A stretch of 64,000 bases of DNA from Halorubrum hochsteinianum (GCF_023702125.1 NZ_CP098415.1:248001-312000), one strand, 5' to 3'. Counted from the first letter of the stretch, positions 42,649 to 52,325 are shown. A program made the numbers and translations. Notes: generated from the letters alone by a model not told the origin.

Positions 42649-44001
42649 TCAGACGAGGCTGGCCCCGTCGAAGTCCGTGCGCCCGTAGTCGATATCGAGC
42701 AGTTTGAGCAGGGTGGGCGCGACGTCGAGGAGGTCCGCGTCCGCGACGCTCGCGTCGGGGTGGTCGACGAACAACGCGGCGTCGCCGAAGGCGTGCATCC
42801 CGGTCCGCGGCCCGTCGGCGTCGAACACGCCGTCGTGCGAACGGAAGCCGGACTTGAGGTCGAAGCCGTCGTTCGGCACGACGACGAGGTCGGGCGCGAT
42901 GGCGGCGTGATCGCCGCGGAACACGGTCTCGCGCTCGACGACGCGGTCCGCGACCGGGTTCCCGTCGGGACCGGTCCACGACTCCAGCGCCGCGCGCAGT
43001 TCGGCGCGCGTCTCCTCGTACTCGTCTTCGGGGACGACGCCGTTCGGCTCGCGGCCCTCCACGTTGAGGTAGAAGCGGCCGGGGACGAGCGAGTACGCGC
43101 GCGTCTCGTCGTCGACGTCGGCGAGCGCGTCGTGGTCGTCGTCCTCGTAGGAGAGCCACCCCTCGCGTTCGAGCCACTCGTTACAGTAGACGTCGTACTC
43201 GAGTCGGGTGAACCCGTGCGTGGAGCCGACGACGAGCGTCACGTCGTTCGGGAGCGTCTCGCGGATCGAGCCGATGTGCTCGTCGAGCGCGGCGTGGAAG
43301 GCGAGGAGTTCCTCGCGGTAGGTCCCCCTGTCCTCGTAGTCACCCCACAGGAAGTGGTTGACGCGGTCGGGGGCGGTGAAGACGCCGGCGAAGAGGTCCC
43401 AGTCGTCGCGCTCGACGTACCGCTCGAAGGCCGCGGCCCGGGCGTCGAGGGTCTCGCGAGCGTGTTCCAAGAACGCCGACTTGTCCGCCTTGTGGCCGAG
43501 TTTCGCGTTGACCGACAGGCGATAGTCGCTGCCGGTGAGGTACTCGCGGAGCTCCTCGGGGTGAGCGGCCGCGTCGAGGTCGGGCGAGAGGTAGCCCGAG
43601 ACCATCCGCTGGACGGTGCGCTGCGGGGGGAACGTGACGGGGACGTTCAGCACGGTCGCGTCGAGTCCCGCGTCGGTCGCGCGGTCCCACACCCGCGGGG
43701 ACTGGACGTCGCGCCCCATCGGGACGTACGTGTCGTAGGAGCCGACCTCGCGGTCTTGGAACCCGTACACGCCCGTCTCGCCCGGGTTCTTCCCGGTCGT
43801 GAGGCTCGGCCAGCACGCGCTCGACTCCGCCGGGAGGATGCTGTCGATCCCGCCGCCCCCGCCGGCGTCCGCGATCGCCGACAGCGTCGGAAACGTCTCC
43901 GGGTTGTCGGCGACCAGCCGGTACGAGAGGCCGTCGATCCCGATGAACGCCACGCGCGGGGTGTCACTCCCTCGCAGCCGGTCGAAGAGGCCCATACCCA
44001 C
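42649..44001 (-). CDS. Type I phosphodiesterase / alkaline phosphatase superfamily protein
   Basis: The 450-residue protein starts MGMGLFDRLRGSDTPRVAFI, then GIDGLSYRLVADNPETFPTL, which gives the first metal-site Asp. SACWPSLTTGKNPGETGVYG supplies the nucleophile Thr/Ser region. VFTAPDRVNHFLWGDYED and VVGSTHGFTRLEYDVY carry later Asp/His ligands, and HAFGDAALFVDHPD the last. This is the nucleotide pyrophosphatase/phosphodiesterase pattern; no signal peptide is present, so it is cytosolic. Substrate is unknown. ATG 43999-44001 is 26 bases from a TATA-like box (tcaatccttttg on the minus strand); a second ATG two codons later is also possible. Confidence 0.8.
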   Translation of the reverse strand: MGMGLFDRLRGSDTPRVAFIGIDGLSYRLVADNPETFPTLSAIADAGGGGGIDSILPAESSACWPSLTTGKNPGETGVYGFQDREVGSYDTYVPMGRDVQSPRVWDRATDAGLDATVLNVPVTFPPQRTVQRMVSGYLSPDLDAAAHPEELREYLTGSDYRLSVNAKLGHKADKSAFLEHARETLDARAAAFERYVERDDWDLFAGVFTAPDRVNHFLWGDYEDRGTYREELLAFHAALDEHIGSIRETLPNDVTLVVGSTHGFTRLEYDVYCNEWLEREGWLSYEDDDHDALADVDDETRAYSLVPGRFYLNVEGREPNGVVPEDEYEETRAELRAALESWTGPDGNPVADRVVERETVFRGDHAAIAPDLVVVPNDGFDLKSGFRSHDGVFDADGPRTGMHAFGDAALFVDHPDASVADADLLDVAPTLLKLLDIDYGRTDFDGASLV

Positions 44002-44144
44002 CTATCCGCGGTCGGAGGCAAAAGGATTGACATCGGCTGGCGGCCCGAGGGGCGGGCGGCGTCGGTCCGGTCGCGCCCGACCGAGCGTTCGGCCACCGCC
44101 CGGAGACCCACATACACAAGTGGGTCCGGCGGGAGGTTCAGACG

Positions 44145-46235
44145 ATGACTCCGGGGCCCGTACGGGTGCTGCTCGCGGACGGCGACGACGCGTTCGCCGA
44201 CGCGCTGAGCGACGCGCTCGATCGGGCCCCGGCGGCCGCGGCGGTGTCCCGCGTCCGCGACCACGCCGCCGCCGTGGCCGCCGTGGAGGCCGAGCCGTAC
44301 GACTGCGTCGTCACCGAGTACGACATCGACGGACCGGGGGGCGAAAGCGGGGGGGACGACCGGGACGAGTCCGCGGTCGACGACGCCGCGAGCGGACTCG
44401 ACGTCCTCCGTCGCGTCCGCGAGCGCGACCCGGCGCTTCCCGTGTTCCTCGTCACCGGAGCGGGAAGCGAGCGGGTCGCGGCCGCCGCCGTCGACGCCGA
44501 CGCGACCGGGTACCTCCGGAAGGGGAGATCGGCCGGGGACGAGGGGAGCGTCGCCGAGGCGCTGGCGGAGCGGATCGGCGGCGCGGTGGCGGCCTACCGG
44601 TCGGAGTCGCGGCCGCGCGCCATCGGCGAGGACCGCGCCGAGATCCTCGACCGGATGGCCGACGGCTTCGTCGCCGTCGACGCGGACGACGCGATCACGT
44701 ACCTCAACGCGCAGGCGGCCGCGCTCGCCGGCACGGTGGACGGCTCCGAGAGCGGGGCAGAGGGTGCGGAGGGTGCGGAGGGTGCGGAGGGTGCGGAGGG
44801 TGCGGAGGGTGCGGAGGGTGCGGGGAGGCGGGGCGACGCCGCGTCGGACAGCGAGGCGGGCGAGAGCGAGCCGGCCGACGCGGACGCGCTCGTCGGGACG
44901 AGCCTCTGGGACGCGTTCCCGGACGCCGCCGGGACGGCGTTCGAGACCGCCTTCGAGCGCGCCCGGGAGACCGGCGAGCCGACCGAGGCGCGGACGTACT
45001 ACGAACCGGCCGCCAGCTGGTTCGAGGCGCGGATCTACCCGTCCGCGAGCGGCGTCTCGGTGTACTTCCGCGACGTCACCGAGGCGGTCGAAGAGCGGGA
45101 GGAGATACAGCGCCGGGAGCGGGTGATGCGCCGGCTCTACGAGATCATCTCGGCGAAGGACGACCCGTTCGAGGGGAAAGTCGAGAAGCTGCTCGCGCTC
45201 GGACGCGACGTCCTCGGCGCGGAGTCGGGGCTGCTCTCGCACGTCCAGGGAGACCGGTACGTCGTCGAGGTCGCCGACGACGCGACCGGGTCGTTCGGGG
45301 AGGGAGCGGTGGTCGACCTGTCGGAGACCAACTGCGAGCGCGTGGTGTCGACGGCGGCCTCGGTTCAGGTTCGCGACGTCGCGTCCGACCCGGAGCTGTC
45401 AGCGCGCGCCGGGTTCGTCCGGCAGGGTATCTCTTGTTACGTCGGCGCGCCCGTTGTCGTCGACGGGGAGGTGTACGGGACGTTCTGTTTCTACGACGGC
45501 GAGGACAGGCCGGAGCCGTTCTCCGAGTGGGAGGCGACGCTGGTCGACCTGATGGCCCGCTGGGTCGGGTACGAACTGGAGCGCCGGGAGACCCAAGCCG
45601 AGATGCGCCGCGAACGCGACCGCCTCGAACAGTTCGCGAGTGTCGTGAGCCACGACCTCCGTAGCCCGCTCAACGTCGCCGCGGGCAACGTCGACCTCGT
45701 TCGGGAGTCGGTCGACGACGAACGGCTGGCGCGGACGTCGAAGGCGCTCGACCGCATGGGGGAGCTGATCGCGGACGCGCTCTCGTTCGCCCGCCTCGGC
45801 GAGCGCGTCGTCGACGCGGAGGCCGTCGACCTCGACCGCGTGGTCGAGGAGGCGTGGGGGACGACCGCGACGGGCGACGCGACGCTGGCGGCGGCGGCGC
45901 TCGGCACCGTCGTCGGCGACGCCTCGCGGATCCGGACGCTGTTCGAGAACCTGTTCCGAAACGCGGTGGAACACGCGGGCGACGCCCCGACCGTGAGGGT
46001 CGGCTGGGACGACGACCTCCTCTACGTCGCCGACGACGGATCGGGAATCCCGGAGGAAAAGCGCGAACGGGTCTTCGAGACCGGGTACACGACGAGCAGC
46101 GAGGGGACGGGGTTCGGGCTCGGCATCGTCAAGGCGGTGGCCGAGGCCCACGGGTGGACCGTGCGGGCCGCCGCCGCGGACGGCGGCGGCGCGCGGTTCG
46201 AGTTCGGCGACGTGGTCCGCCGCCGGGGCGACTGA
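44145..46235 (+). CDS. Soluble hybrid histidine kinase: degenerate receiver, PAS, GAF, HisKA, HATPase
   Basis: The 696-residue protein has no membrane helices. A receiver-like domain (1-135) starts [12 protein letters not shown]; the phosphoacceptor Asp position in [11 protein letters not shown] is Glu58. A PAS domain (about 165-315) is interrupted by a repeated Gly-Ala-Glu stretch. A GAF domain covers about 325-470. The kinase core has H-box [13 protein letters not shown]-box [12 protein letters not shown]1 [18 protein letters not shown] and G2 [12 protein letters not shown]. It therefore senses a cytosolic signal. No response regulator is adjacent. A GGAGG at 44132-44136 lies about eight bases before the ATG, so translation may use a leader. 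Confidence 0.85.
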   Translation: MTPGPVRVLLADGDDAFADALSDALDRAPAAAAVSRVRDHAAAVAAVEAEPYDCVVTEYDIDGPGGESGGDDRDESAVDDAASGLDVLRRVRERDPALPVFLVTGAGSERVAAAAVDADATGYLRKGRSAGDEGSVAEALAERIGGAVAAYRSESRPRAIGEDRAEILDRMADGFVAVDADDAITYLNAQAAALAGTVDGSESGAEGAEGAEGAEGAEGAEGAEGAGRRGDAASDSEAGESEPADADALVGTSLWDAFPDAAGTAFETAFERARETGEPTEARTYYEPAASWFEARIYPSASGVSVYFRDVTEAVEEREEIQRRERVMRRLYEIISAKDDPFEGKVEKLLALGRDVLGAESGLLSHVQGDRYVVEVADDATGSFGEGAVVDLSETNCERVVSTAASVQVRDVASDPELSARAGFVRQGISCYVGAPVVVDGEVYGTFCFYDGEDRPEPFSEWEATLVDLMARWVGYELERRETQAEMRRERDRLEQFASVVSHDLRSPLNVAAGNVDLVRESVDDERLARTSKALDRMGELIADALSFARLGERVVDAEAVDLDRVVEEAWGTTATGDATLAAAALGTVVGDASRIRTLFENLFRNAVEHAGDAPTVRVGWDDDLLYVADDGSGIPEEKRERVFETGYTTSSEGTGFGLGIVKAVAEAHGWTVRAAAADGGGARFEFGDVVRRRGD
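44757..44819 (+). repeat. 9-base tandem repeat in the kinase gene
   Basis: Seven consecutive units (first gcagagggt, then six identical gcggagggt) encode Ala-Glu-Gly repeats inside the PAS domain region. Identical units suggest copy number can change without shifting the frame. Confidence 0.93.
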
Positions 46236-46311
46236 CGCGGAGCCGTCTCTGTCCCCCTCGTCGCCGGCTCGCTCGGGAGCCTTTTTGTCCGTGACCCGCG
46301 GAGGGGTCGGC

Positions 46312-47256
46312 ATGGAGACCCGACGCGCGCTGCTCGTCGACGCGTTCGCCGCGGAGCCGCTGGCCGGGAACGCCGCCGGCATCCTCCTCGACGCCGAGGG
46401 ACTGAGCGACGACCAGATGGCCGCCGTCGCCGCCGAACTCGGTGCCTCGGAAACGGCGTTCCGCACGGACGGCGACGGGGCGACCGACGCGGGGGAGGAG
46501 AGCGATGACGGGGAGGCCGTCGACGACCGGCTCCGGTACTTCTCGCCGAGCACGGAGGTCGACCTCTGCGGCCACGCCACGGTCGCGACGTACGGCGCGC
46601 TGTTCGCCGAGGGGGCGATCGACGGGGGCGAGCGCACGCTCCGCACGAACGTCGGCGAGCTCACGGTCTCGGTCGACGACGACGGGACCGTCTGGATGCG
46701 ACAGCAAGCACCGAGCGTGGAGGTCGTCGAGGTCGACGCCGGTCGACTCGGGGCGGCGCTCGGGATCGACCCCGCCGCGCTGCGCGACGTGGGCGCTGAC
46801 CTCCCCGTCGCGGTCGCGTCGACCGGCCTGCCGTTCCTCGTCGTCCCCGTGAACTTCCTCGAACGCCTCGGCGAGGCCGACCCGGACGACGAGGCGATCG
46901 AACGCCTCTCCGAGGAGTTCGACGCGGCGGGCGTGTACGCGTTCACCTTCGACACGCTCGAAGGCGACTCGACGCTCCACGGCCGGGCGTTCGTCCCGTC
47001 GCTCGGTATCTCGGAGGACCCGGTCACGGGGACCGCGAGCGGCGCTGTCGGCGGATACCTCCGGCACGTCGACGCGTTCGACGGGGACGAACCGGACGGG
47101 CTCCGCTTCGAGCAGGGCCACTTCCTCGACCGGCCGGGGCACGTCCGGGTCCGCGTGGAGGCGGACGGGGTCCGCGTCGGCGGCCGAACGTCGGTCGCGC
47201 TCGACGGCGAGATCCGGATCCCCGACGACGACGAGGACGAGATCATCGAGGCGTGA
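46312..47256 (+). CDS. PhzF-family isomerase/epimerase-like protein
   Basis: The 314-residue protein has the two-halved PhzF fold: LVDAFAAEPLAGNAAGILLD at the start, GASETAFR with the conserved catalytic Glu, LRYFSPSTEVDLCGHATVA, and in the second half EDPVTGTASGAVGGYL. PhzF proteins isomerise or epimerise small acids; only some take part in phenazine synthesis, and no phenazine genes are nearby. An acidic insertion (GDGATDAGEESDDGEAVDD) follows the Glu. ATG 46312 lies 27 bases from cctttttgtcc. The 28-base repeat array starts 13 bases after the stop. Confidence 0.82.
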   Translation: METRRALLVDAFAAEPLAGNAAGILLDAEGLSDDQMAAVAAELGASETAFRTDGDGATDAGEESDDGEAVDDRLRYFSPSTEVDLCGHATVATYGALFAEGAIDGGERTLRTNVGELTVSVDDDGTVWMRQQAPSVEVVEVDAGRLGAALGIDPAALRDVGADLPVAVASTGLPFLVVPVNFLERLGEADPDDEAIERLSEEFDAAGVYAFTFDTLEGDSTLHGRAFVPSLGISEDPVTGTASGAVGGYLRHVDAFDGDEPDGLRFEQGHFLDRPGHVRVRVEADGVRVGGRTSVALDGEIRIPDDDEDEIIEA

Positions 47257-47268
47257 GCCGCCGCGTCG

Positions 47269-47363
47269 GTCACGTCTCGTCGGTCACGTCCCGTCTGTCA
47301 CGTCTCGTCGGTCACGTCCCGTCTGTCACGTCTCGTCGATCACGTCCCGTCTGTCACTCTCGT
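47269..47363. repeat. Tandem 28-base (2 x 14) repeat array
   Basis: Three units at 47269-47296, 47297-47324 and 47325-47352 plus a partial fourth. Each unit is two related 14-mers, gtcacgtctcgtcg and gtcacgtcccgtct. Unit 3 differs by one base. There are no spacers. It lies between the stop of the PhzF gene and the promoter of the small membrane protein. Confidence 0.93.
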
Positions 47364-47437
47364 GGGTCGACGGGACGGGGCCGAAGTCGGATCCGGCGGA
47401 CCGAACGTTTAGGATCGCTCGCGGCGTACGGACCCCC

Positions 47438-47632
47438 ATGGAATTCGACCTTCCGCGCGCGGCAGCGATCCTCGTACTGATCGTCGCAATCGGCGCTGGC
47501 GGCCTCATCGGTGCCGGCATGATGCCCCTCCAGACGACGCTGATGATGGTCGTGCCGTCGATGCTCGTCTTCGGGGCGGTCGCGTTCGCGATCGGCGTGA
47601 AACACGGCGAGTTCCGGTCGACGCACGCCTGA
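47438..47632 (+). CDS. Small two-helix membrane protein
   Basis: The 64-residue protein has two hydrophobic helices (about 8-28 and 32-53) and a short polar end (GVKHGEFRSTHA). It resembles a small conserved haloarchaeal membrane family (possibly DUF7333), recalled rather than checked. A TATA-like box (aacgtttagg) lies 27 bases before the ATG, supporting a real leaderless gene. Confidence 0.65.
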   Translation: MEFDLPRAAAILVLIVAIGAGGLIGAGMMPLQTTLMMVVPSMLVFGAVAFAIGVKHGEFRSTHA

Positions 47633-47709
47633 CGCCGGGCCTCGAAGCCGCTACCGTCCCGTCTCGCGGAACCACGGCCCTTTTGAAACGGCGACGCGAA
47701 CCCGGAGCC

Positions 47710-48660
47710 GTGCTGCCCGGGTCGCCACTCGTCGAACTGCTGCTGATCGCCGGCGGCGTCGCCCTCCTGTACGCCGGGGCGGAACTGCTCGTGTCCGGCG
47801 CGAGCGACCTCGCGCTCGCCGTCGGGCTGAAGGCGTCGACGGTCGGCGTCACCGTCGTGGCGTTCGCGACGACGGCCCCGGAGCTCTTCGTCTCCCTGCT
47901 CGGCGCGGTCACGGTGTCGACCGACATCGGGCTCGGCGCGGTCGTCGGCTCGAACGTCGCGAACATCGGACTGGTGTTGGGGGTCTCCGCGCTCATCCGC
48001 CCGCTCGACGTCTCCGACACCGTGTTCCGCCGCCACGTCCCGTTCATGGTGCTCGCCGCGCTGCTGCTCGTCGGCCTCGGCTGGGACGGCCGGATCGGGC
48101 TCGTCGACGGCGTCGTGCTGCTGGGAGCGCTCGTCGCGTTCACCGCCGCGGTCCTCCGGAACGTCCAGCAGAACCAGTCTGCCATCTCCGAGGCGGAGCG
48201 CGACGAGATGCCCGACCCGAAGGCGCGCGACGCCGCGGCCGTCGTCGGCGGCATCGTCGCGCTCGTGCTCGGCTCGCGGTGGCTGATCGACGGGGGCGAG
48301 TCGCTGCTGTCGGCCGCGGGCTTCTCCGACATCTTCATCGGGCTCACGGTGCTGGCGCTCGGGACCTCGCTGCCGGAGCTGGCGGCGAGCGTCGTCGCCG
48401 CGGTCCGCGACGAGGCGGAGTTCAGCGTCGGCAACGTGGTCGGCTCGAACATCTACAACGTTCTCGCGGTCATCGGGATCGTCGCCGTGGTGACGCCCAT
48501 CGGCGTCTCCCCCGCCGTCCGCGGGTTCGAGTTCCCCGCGCTCCTCGCGTTCACTGCGGTCGCCGTCGCGATGATGGCGTACGGAGAGCGGATCACCCGC
48601 GTCGACGGCGCGGTCCTCGTCGTCGGCTACGGCGTCTTCGTGTACCTGCTGTTGCCGTAG
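47710..48660 (+). CDS. Sodium/calcium antiporter, CaCA superfamily
   Basis: The 316-residue membrane protein has about ten helices in two homologous halves. Each half carries the alpha-repeat: FATTAPELFVSLLGAV with GAVVGSNVANIGLVLG, and ALGTSLPELAASVVAAV with NVVGSNIYNVLAVIG. The Glu and Asn of these repeats bind the cations. The loop between halves (about residues 150-180) is acidic. The GTG start at 47710 is preferred because the TATA-like cccttttgaaac is 27 bases upstream; a TTG nine codons earlier would sit inside that box. Exchanged ions could be Ca2+ or K+ for Na+ or H+. Confidence 0.88.
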   Translation: MLPGSPLVELLLIAGGVALLYAGAELLVSGASDLALAVGLKASTVGVTVVAFATTAPELFVSLLGAVTVSTDIGLGAVVGSNVANIGLVLGVSALIRPLDVSDTVFRRHVPFMVLAALLLVGLGWDGRIGLVDGVVLLGALVAFTAAVLRNVQQNQSAISEAERDEMPDPKARDAAAVVGGIVALVLGSRWLIDGGESLLSAAGFSDIFIGLTVLALGTSLPELAASVVAAVRDEAEFSVGNVVGSNIYNVLAVIGIVAVVTPIGVSPAVRGFEFPALLAFTAVAVAMMAYGERITRVDGAVLVVGYGVFVYLLLP

Positions 48661-48739
48661 CCGGGATCGCTCCGATGGACCGAGGCGGGATGAAGCGCGA
48701 ACCGACGGGTATTCGGTCGCGGACGGCCGAGCCGGGGGC

Positions 48740-50146
48740 GTGATAGCGATCGTCGTCAGCCGTGCCGACAGCGCCTCGGCGCACATCGGCGAGCGGCTCT
48801 TGGAGGTCGGCGACTGGGAGGCCCGCGAGGACGGCTCGCTGCCCGACGCCGAGGGGGGCGGGACCTACTACCGGACGGAGGGGTTCGAGCTCCGCGAGTT
48901 CGACGACCTCCACATCCGGCTGTCGGACCCGGCCGCCGCGTTCGACCGCGACCCCGAGTTCCTCGCGTTCGTCTCCAGACACTCGGGCGAGACCGGGGAG
49001 CTCCTGACCGCGCACGTGACCGGGAACTTCGGCGGTGCCGAGTACGGCGGCGAGCCGGAGTCGCTGGCGCGGGCCGCACCCGGCGCGGAGAAGCGCGTCG
49101 TCGAGGCGCTCGCCGAGCGCGCGCCCGAGGGGTACGGGGTCGGCATCGAGTGCACGCACCACGGGCCGACCGACGTCTCCGTCCCCTCGCTGTTCGTCGA
49201 ACTCGGCTCCGACGAGCCGCAGTGGGAGGACCCCGAGGCGGCCCGAGCGGTCGCGCGGGCGGTCCTCGACCTGCGCGGGACGGGCGCGGATCTGGTCGAC
49301 GCCGAGACCGGGACCGCCGACGGCGACGCCGCGGCCCGCCCCCGTCACGTCGTCGGCTTCGGCGGCGGCCACTACGCGCCCCGGTTCACCCGGATCGTCC
49401 GCGAGACCGAGTGGGCGGTGGGCCACGTCGGGGCCGACTGGGCGCTCGGGGACCTCGGCGCGCCCGAGGCGAACCGCGACGTGATCGACGCCGCCTTCGC
49501 GCGGAGCCGGGCCGACCGCGCCGTGATCGACGGCGACCGCCCCGACCTCGCCGCGGTCGTCGAGGACCTCGGCCACCGCGTCGTGAGCGAGACGTGGGTC
49601 CGGGAGGTCGGCGACGCGCCGCTTCCGCTCGTCGAGCGATTGGAGGAGGCCGTCGGGACCGTCGACGACGGGCTGCGGCTCGGCGCGGTCGAGCCGGCCG
49701 ACCCGACCGGGTTCTCGGTCCGCGACCTCCCGGCCGACCTGCTCGCGCGGGCGCAGGGACTCGACGCCGACGCGGCGCGGGAGGCGGTCGAGTCGGTCGC
49801 CGTCGCGTTCGACACGGAGCAGGGCGGGACCCGCGCGGCCGGGCAGGTCGCGTTCGCGTCGGCCCCGGACGCGCCGGGGTACGCCGACCTCGTCGCGGCG
49901 CTCGCGGGGGTGCTGGAGAGGGGCTACGACGCGGTCGAGGTGCTGTCGGAGCGGAGCGCGGTCGTCGCCCGTGAGACCGCGTTCGACCCGGGGCTGGCGG
50001 CCGAGCGAGGCGTTCCCGAGGGACCGGCGTTCGGACGGCTCGCCGACGGCGAGGCGGTCGAGGTCGACGGCGAGACGATCGAGCCGGGCGACGTGTCGCG
50101 GACCCGGAGCGACCGGTTCCCGATCGACGCGGCCGCGCTCGACTGA
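48740..50146 (+). CDS. dtdA: D-aminoacyl-tRNA deacylase DtdA
   Basis: DtdA removes D-amino acids wrongly attached to tRNA, in the cytosol. The 468-residue protein starts (GTG) MIAIVVSRADSASAHIGERL and has LLTAHVTGNFG, GIECTHHGPTDVSVPSLFVE and GFGGGHYAPRFTRIV, the His/Cys-rich blocks of the archaeal and plant GEK1/DtdA family. The usual archaeal enzyme is about 250-280 residues plus a variable tail. Here an extra 170-residue C-terminal region repeats the acidic haloarchaeal style and carries GYDAVEVLSERSAVVARETA. A TATA-like box (gggtattcgg) lies 27 bases before the GTG, supporting that start. Confidence 0.85.
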   Translation: MIAIVVSRADSASAHIGERLLEVGDWEAREDGSLPDAEGGGTYYRTEGFELREFDDLHIRLSDPAAAFDRDPEFLAFVSRHSGETGELLTAHVTGNFGGAEYGGEPESLARAAPGAEKRVVEALAERAPEGYGVGIECTHHGPTDVSVPSLFVELGSDEPQWEDPEAARAVARAVLDLRGTGADLVDAETGTADGDAAARPRHVVGFGGGHYAPRFTRIVRETEWAVGHVGADWALGDLGAPEANRDVIDAAFARSRADRAVIDGDRPDLAAVVEDLGHRVVSETWVREVGDAPLPLVERLEEAVGTVDDGLRLGAVEPADPTGFSVRDLPADLLARAQGLDADAAREAVESVAVAFDTEQGGTRAAGQVAFASAPDAPGYADLVAALAGVLERGYDAVEVLSERSAVVARETAFDPGLAAERGVPEGPAFGRLADGEAVEVDGETIEPGDVSRTRSDRFPIDAAALD

Positions 50147-50292
50147 TTTTTAAGCGACCCCGACGCCGCGGGTATCGGGTGTGACATCCGTACTCTCGGG
50201 GGTGGGCGGCGAACGCCGTCGATTTCGGCGTCCGACCCGCGTCAGACGATCGGGCAAAAATAAATACGTCCGGGTCGCAACGACACCACATA

Positions 50293-51450
50293 ATGGACTC
50301 CATCGTAGAGGACGCCATCGACGAAGCCGAAGAGGCCCCCGCAGACGACGCCGGGGGAGCCGGCGAGAGCGCCGCCGGAGGGAGCGCCGGCGCGCCGCCG
50401 CAGACCGGGACGATGACCGACGACGAGCTACAGGACGTCCTCCAGGACCTCCAGACGAACATCACGGTCGTCGGCTGCGGGGGTGCCGGCGGCAACACGG
50501 TCAACCGAATGCGCGAGGAGGGGATCCACGGCGCGAAGCTGGTCGCCGCGAACACCGACGTCCAGCACCTCGTCAACATCGAGGCCGACACGAAGATCCT
50601 CATGGGCCAGCAGAAGACGCAGGGCCGCGGGGCCGGCTCGCTGCCGCAGGTCGGCGAGGAGGCCGCCATCGAGTCCCAAGAGGAGATCCAAGACGCCATC
50701 GACGGCTCCGACATGGTGTTCGTCACCGCGGGACTCGGCGGCGGGACGGGGACCGGCTCCGCGCCGGTCGTCGCGAAGGCCGCCCGGGAGTCCGGCGCGC
50801 TCACTATCGCCATCGTCACGACCCCCTTCACCGCCGAGGGCGAGGTCCGCCGCACGAACGCCGAGGCCGGCCTCGAACGGCTCCGGGACGTGAGCGACAC
50901 GGTCATCGTCGTCCCCAACGACCGCCTGCTCGACGCGGTCGGGAAGCTCCCGGTCCGGCAGGCGTTCAAGGTGTCCGACGAGGTGCTGATGCGCTCGGTG
51001 AAGGGGATCACGGAGCTCATCACGATGCCCGGGCTGGTCAACCTCGACTTCGCCGACGTCCGCACCGTGATGGAGAAGGGCGGCGTCGCGATGATCGGAC
51101 TCGGCGAGTCCGACTCCGACTCGAAGGCGCAGGACTCGGTGAAGTCGGCGCTGCGCTCGCCGCTCTTGGACGTCGACATCTCCGGCGCGAACTCCGCGCT
51201 GGTGAACGTCACCGGCGGCACCGACATGTCCATCGAGGAGGCGGAGGGGGTGGTCGAGGAGATCTACGACCGGATCGACCCCGACGCGCGGATCATCTGG
51301 GGGACCTCCGTCGACGACGAACTGGAAGGCGAGATGCGGACGATGATCGTCGTGACGGGCGTCGAGTCGCCGCAGATCTACGGGAACAACGGCGAGCCGC
51401 CGGAGGGCGACGCGCCGAGCGACGTCGAGGACATCGACTACGTCGAGTAG
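50293..51450 (+). CDS. ftsZ1: Cell-division tubulin-like GTPase FtsZ1
   Basis: FtsZ1 assembles the mid-cell ring in haloarchaea together with FtsZ2. The 385-residue protein has an acidic N-terminal tail ([19 protein letters not shown]), [17 protein letters not shown], the GTP-binding tubulin signature [13 protein letters not shown]6-type PNDRLLDAV and the T7 loop [15 protein letters not shown] that completes the catalytic site. The C-terminal tail ([10 protein letters not shown]) is short and acidic, as in FtsZ1. A TATA-like aaaaataaatac lies about 30 bases upstream. The genes for SecE and Spt5 follow, the conserved archaeal neighbourhood of ftsZ. Confidence 0.95.
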   Translation: MDSIVEDAIDEAEEAPADDAGGAGESAAGGSAGAPPQTGTMTDDELQDVLQDLQTNITVVGCGGAGGNTVNRMREEGIHGAKLVAANTDVQHLVNIEADTKILMGQQKTQGRGAGSLPQVGEEAAIESQEEIQDAIDGSDMVFVTAGLGGGTGTGSAPVVAKAARESGALTIAIVTTPFTAEGEVRRTNAEAGLERLRDVSDTVIVVPNDRLLDAVGKLPVRQAFKVSDEVLMRSVKGITELITMPGLVNLDFADVRTVMEKGGVAMIGLGESDSDSKAQDSVKSALRSPLLDVDISGANSALVNVTGGTDMSIEEAEGVVEEIYDRIDPDARIIWGTSVDDELEGEMRTMIVVTGVESPQIYGNNGEPPEGDAPSDVEDIDYVE

Positions 51451-51526
51451 GTCCGCCGTCGGGGGTTCGACGGCTCAGCGGCGCATCAAAAGGTAAAAAC
51501 CGTCTCGTCTCGAATCCGCTGGTAAC

Positions 51527-51703
51527 ATGGACGTTCCGTACGATCTCAACAGTTACATTCGGGTGCTGAAGCTGGCGAGCACGCCGAGCACCGACGAGTT
51601 CCTCCAGGTGTCGAAGATCGCCGGTGCCGGAATCCTGCTCATCGGGTTCATCGGCTTCCTCATGTTCGCGATCATGAGCCTCCTCCCGGGGGTCGGCGCG
51701 TAA
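51527..51703 (+). CDS. secE: Preprotein translocase subunit SecE (Sec61 gamma)
   Basis: The 58-residue protein starts MDVPYDLNSYIRVLKLASTP. An amphipathic helix (DEFLQVSKIAGAG) is followed by one membrane helix (ILLIGFIGFLMFAIMSLLPG). This is the archaeal SecE plan: it clamps SecY in the translocon. Its TAA overlaps the spt5 ATG by one base, and ftsZ1 ends 76 bases upstream with a TATA-like box (aggtaaaaac) between. Confidence 0.92.
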   Translation: MDVPYDLNSYIRVLKLASTPSTDEFLQVSKIAGAGILLIGFIGFLMFAIMSLLPGVGA

Positions 51704-52155
51704 TGCCGATCTACTCGGTCAAGACGACGGCGAGCCAGGAGCGCACCGTCGCCGACATGCTCGCCGAGAAGGAGATGCCCGAGATCCAGGCCGTCATCGC
51801 CCCCGACCAGCTCACGAGCTACGTGATGGTCGAGGCCACCGACGGCACGGTGTTCGAGCGGATCCTCGACGAGATCCCGCACGCGAACGGGGTCATTCAG
51901 GGCGGGGACGGGCCGGCCGAGAGCCCCTTCTCCGAGGTCGAGCACTTCCTCTCGCCGACCCCGGACGTGGAGGGGATCGCCGAGGGCGACATCGTCGAGC
52001 TGATCGCCGGGCCGTTCAAGGGCGAGAAGGCGCGCGTCCAGCGGATCGACGAGGGGAAAGACCAGGTGACCGTCGAGCTGTACGAGGCGACCGTCCCGAT
52101 CCCGGTGACGGTCCGCGGCGACCAGATCCGCGTCCTCGACAGCGAGGAGCGGTAG
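51703..52155 (+). CDS. spt5: Transcription elongation factor Spt5 (NusG family)
   Basis: The 150-residue protein has the NGN domain (MPIYSVKTTASQERTVADML, SYVMVEATDG) that binds the RNA polymerase clamp with Spt4. A KOW domain follows (IAEGDIVELIAGPFKGEKAR, VQRIDEGKDQVTVELYE). Length and order are standard for archaea. It is translationally coupled to secE through TAATG. The next 170 bases hold no gene; two partly similar GC-rich stretches there (near 52156 and 52210) may form terminator-like hairpins. Confidence 0.93.
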   Translation: MPIYSVKTTASQERTVADMLAEKEMPEIQAVIAPDQLTSYVMVEATDGTVFERILDEIPHANGVIQGGDGPAESPFSEVEHFLSPTPDVEGIAEGDIVELIAGPFKGEKARVQRIDEGKDQVTVELYEATVPIPVTVRGDQIRVLDSEER

Positions 52156-52325
52156 TCCCTCGTACTGAGCGAGCGGCGTGACCGCCGCGAGCCGACGGGG
52201 GGAGCGGTGGTCCCTCGCAGCGAGCGACCGGAGTCCCCTCGCCTTGGGGGCACGCGGCCCCGCTCTCCCGTTCGGCTCGCACGTAACGACAAGGGCTTTA
52301 TTCGACGACGACGGACCGGATAGAC

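Noticed and set aside
47269-47363. Possible CRISPR array
   Set aside because: Units are directly adjacent with no unique spacers, and no cas genes are in the window.
47683-47709. TTG start for the CaCA antiporter nine codons upstream
   Set aside because: The TTG lies inside the TATA-like cccttttgaaac, which is correctly spaced for the GTG at 47710.
52156-52325. Possible fourth copy of the structured repeat after spt5
   Set aside because: It shares only general phrases such as gagcgagcgg; none of the invariant blocks (gacgaggctgg, aagcaccg, ctggggcttcgg) is present.
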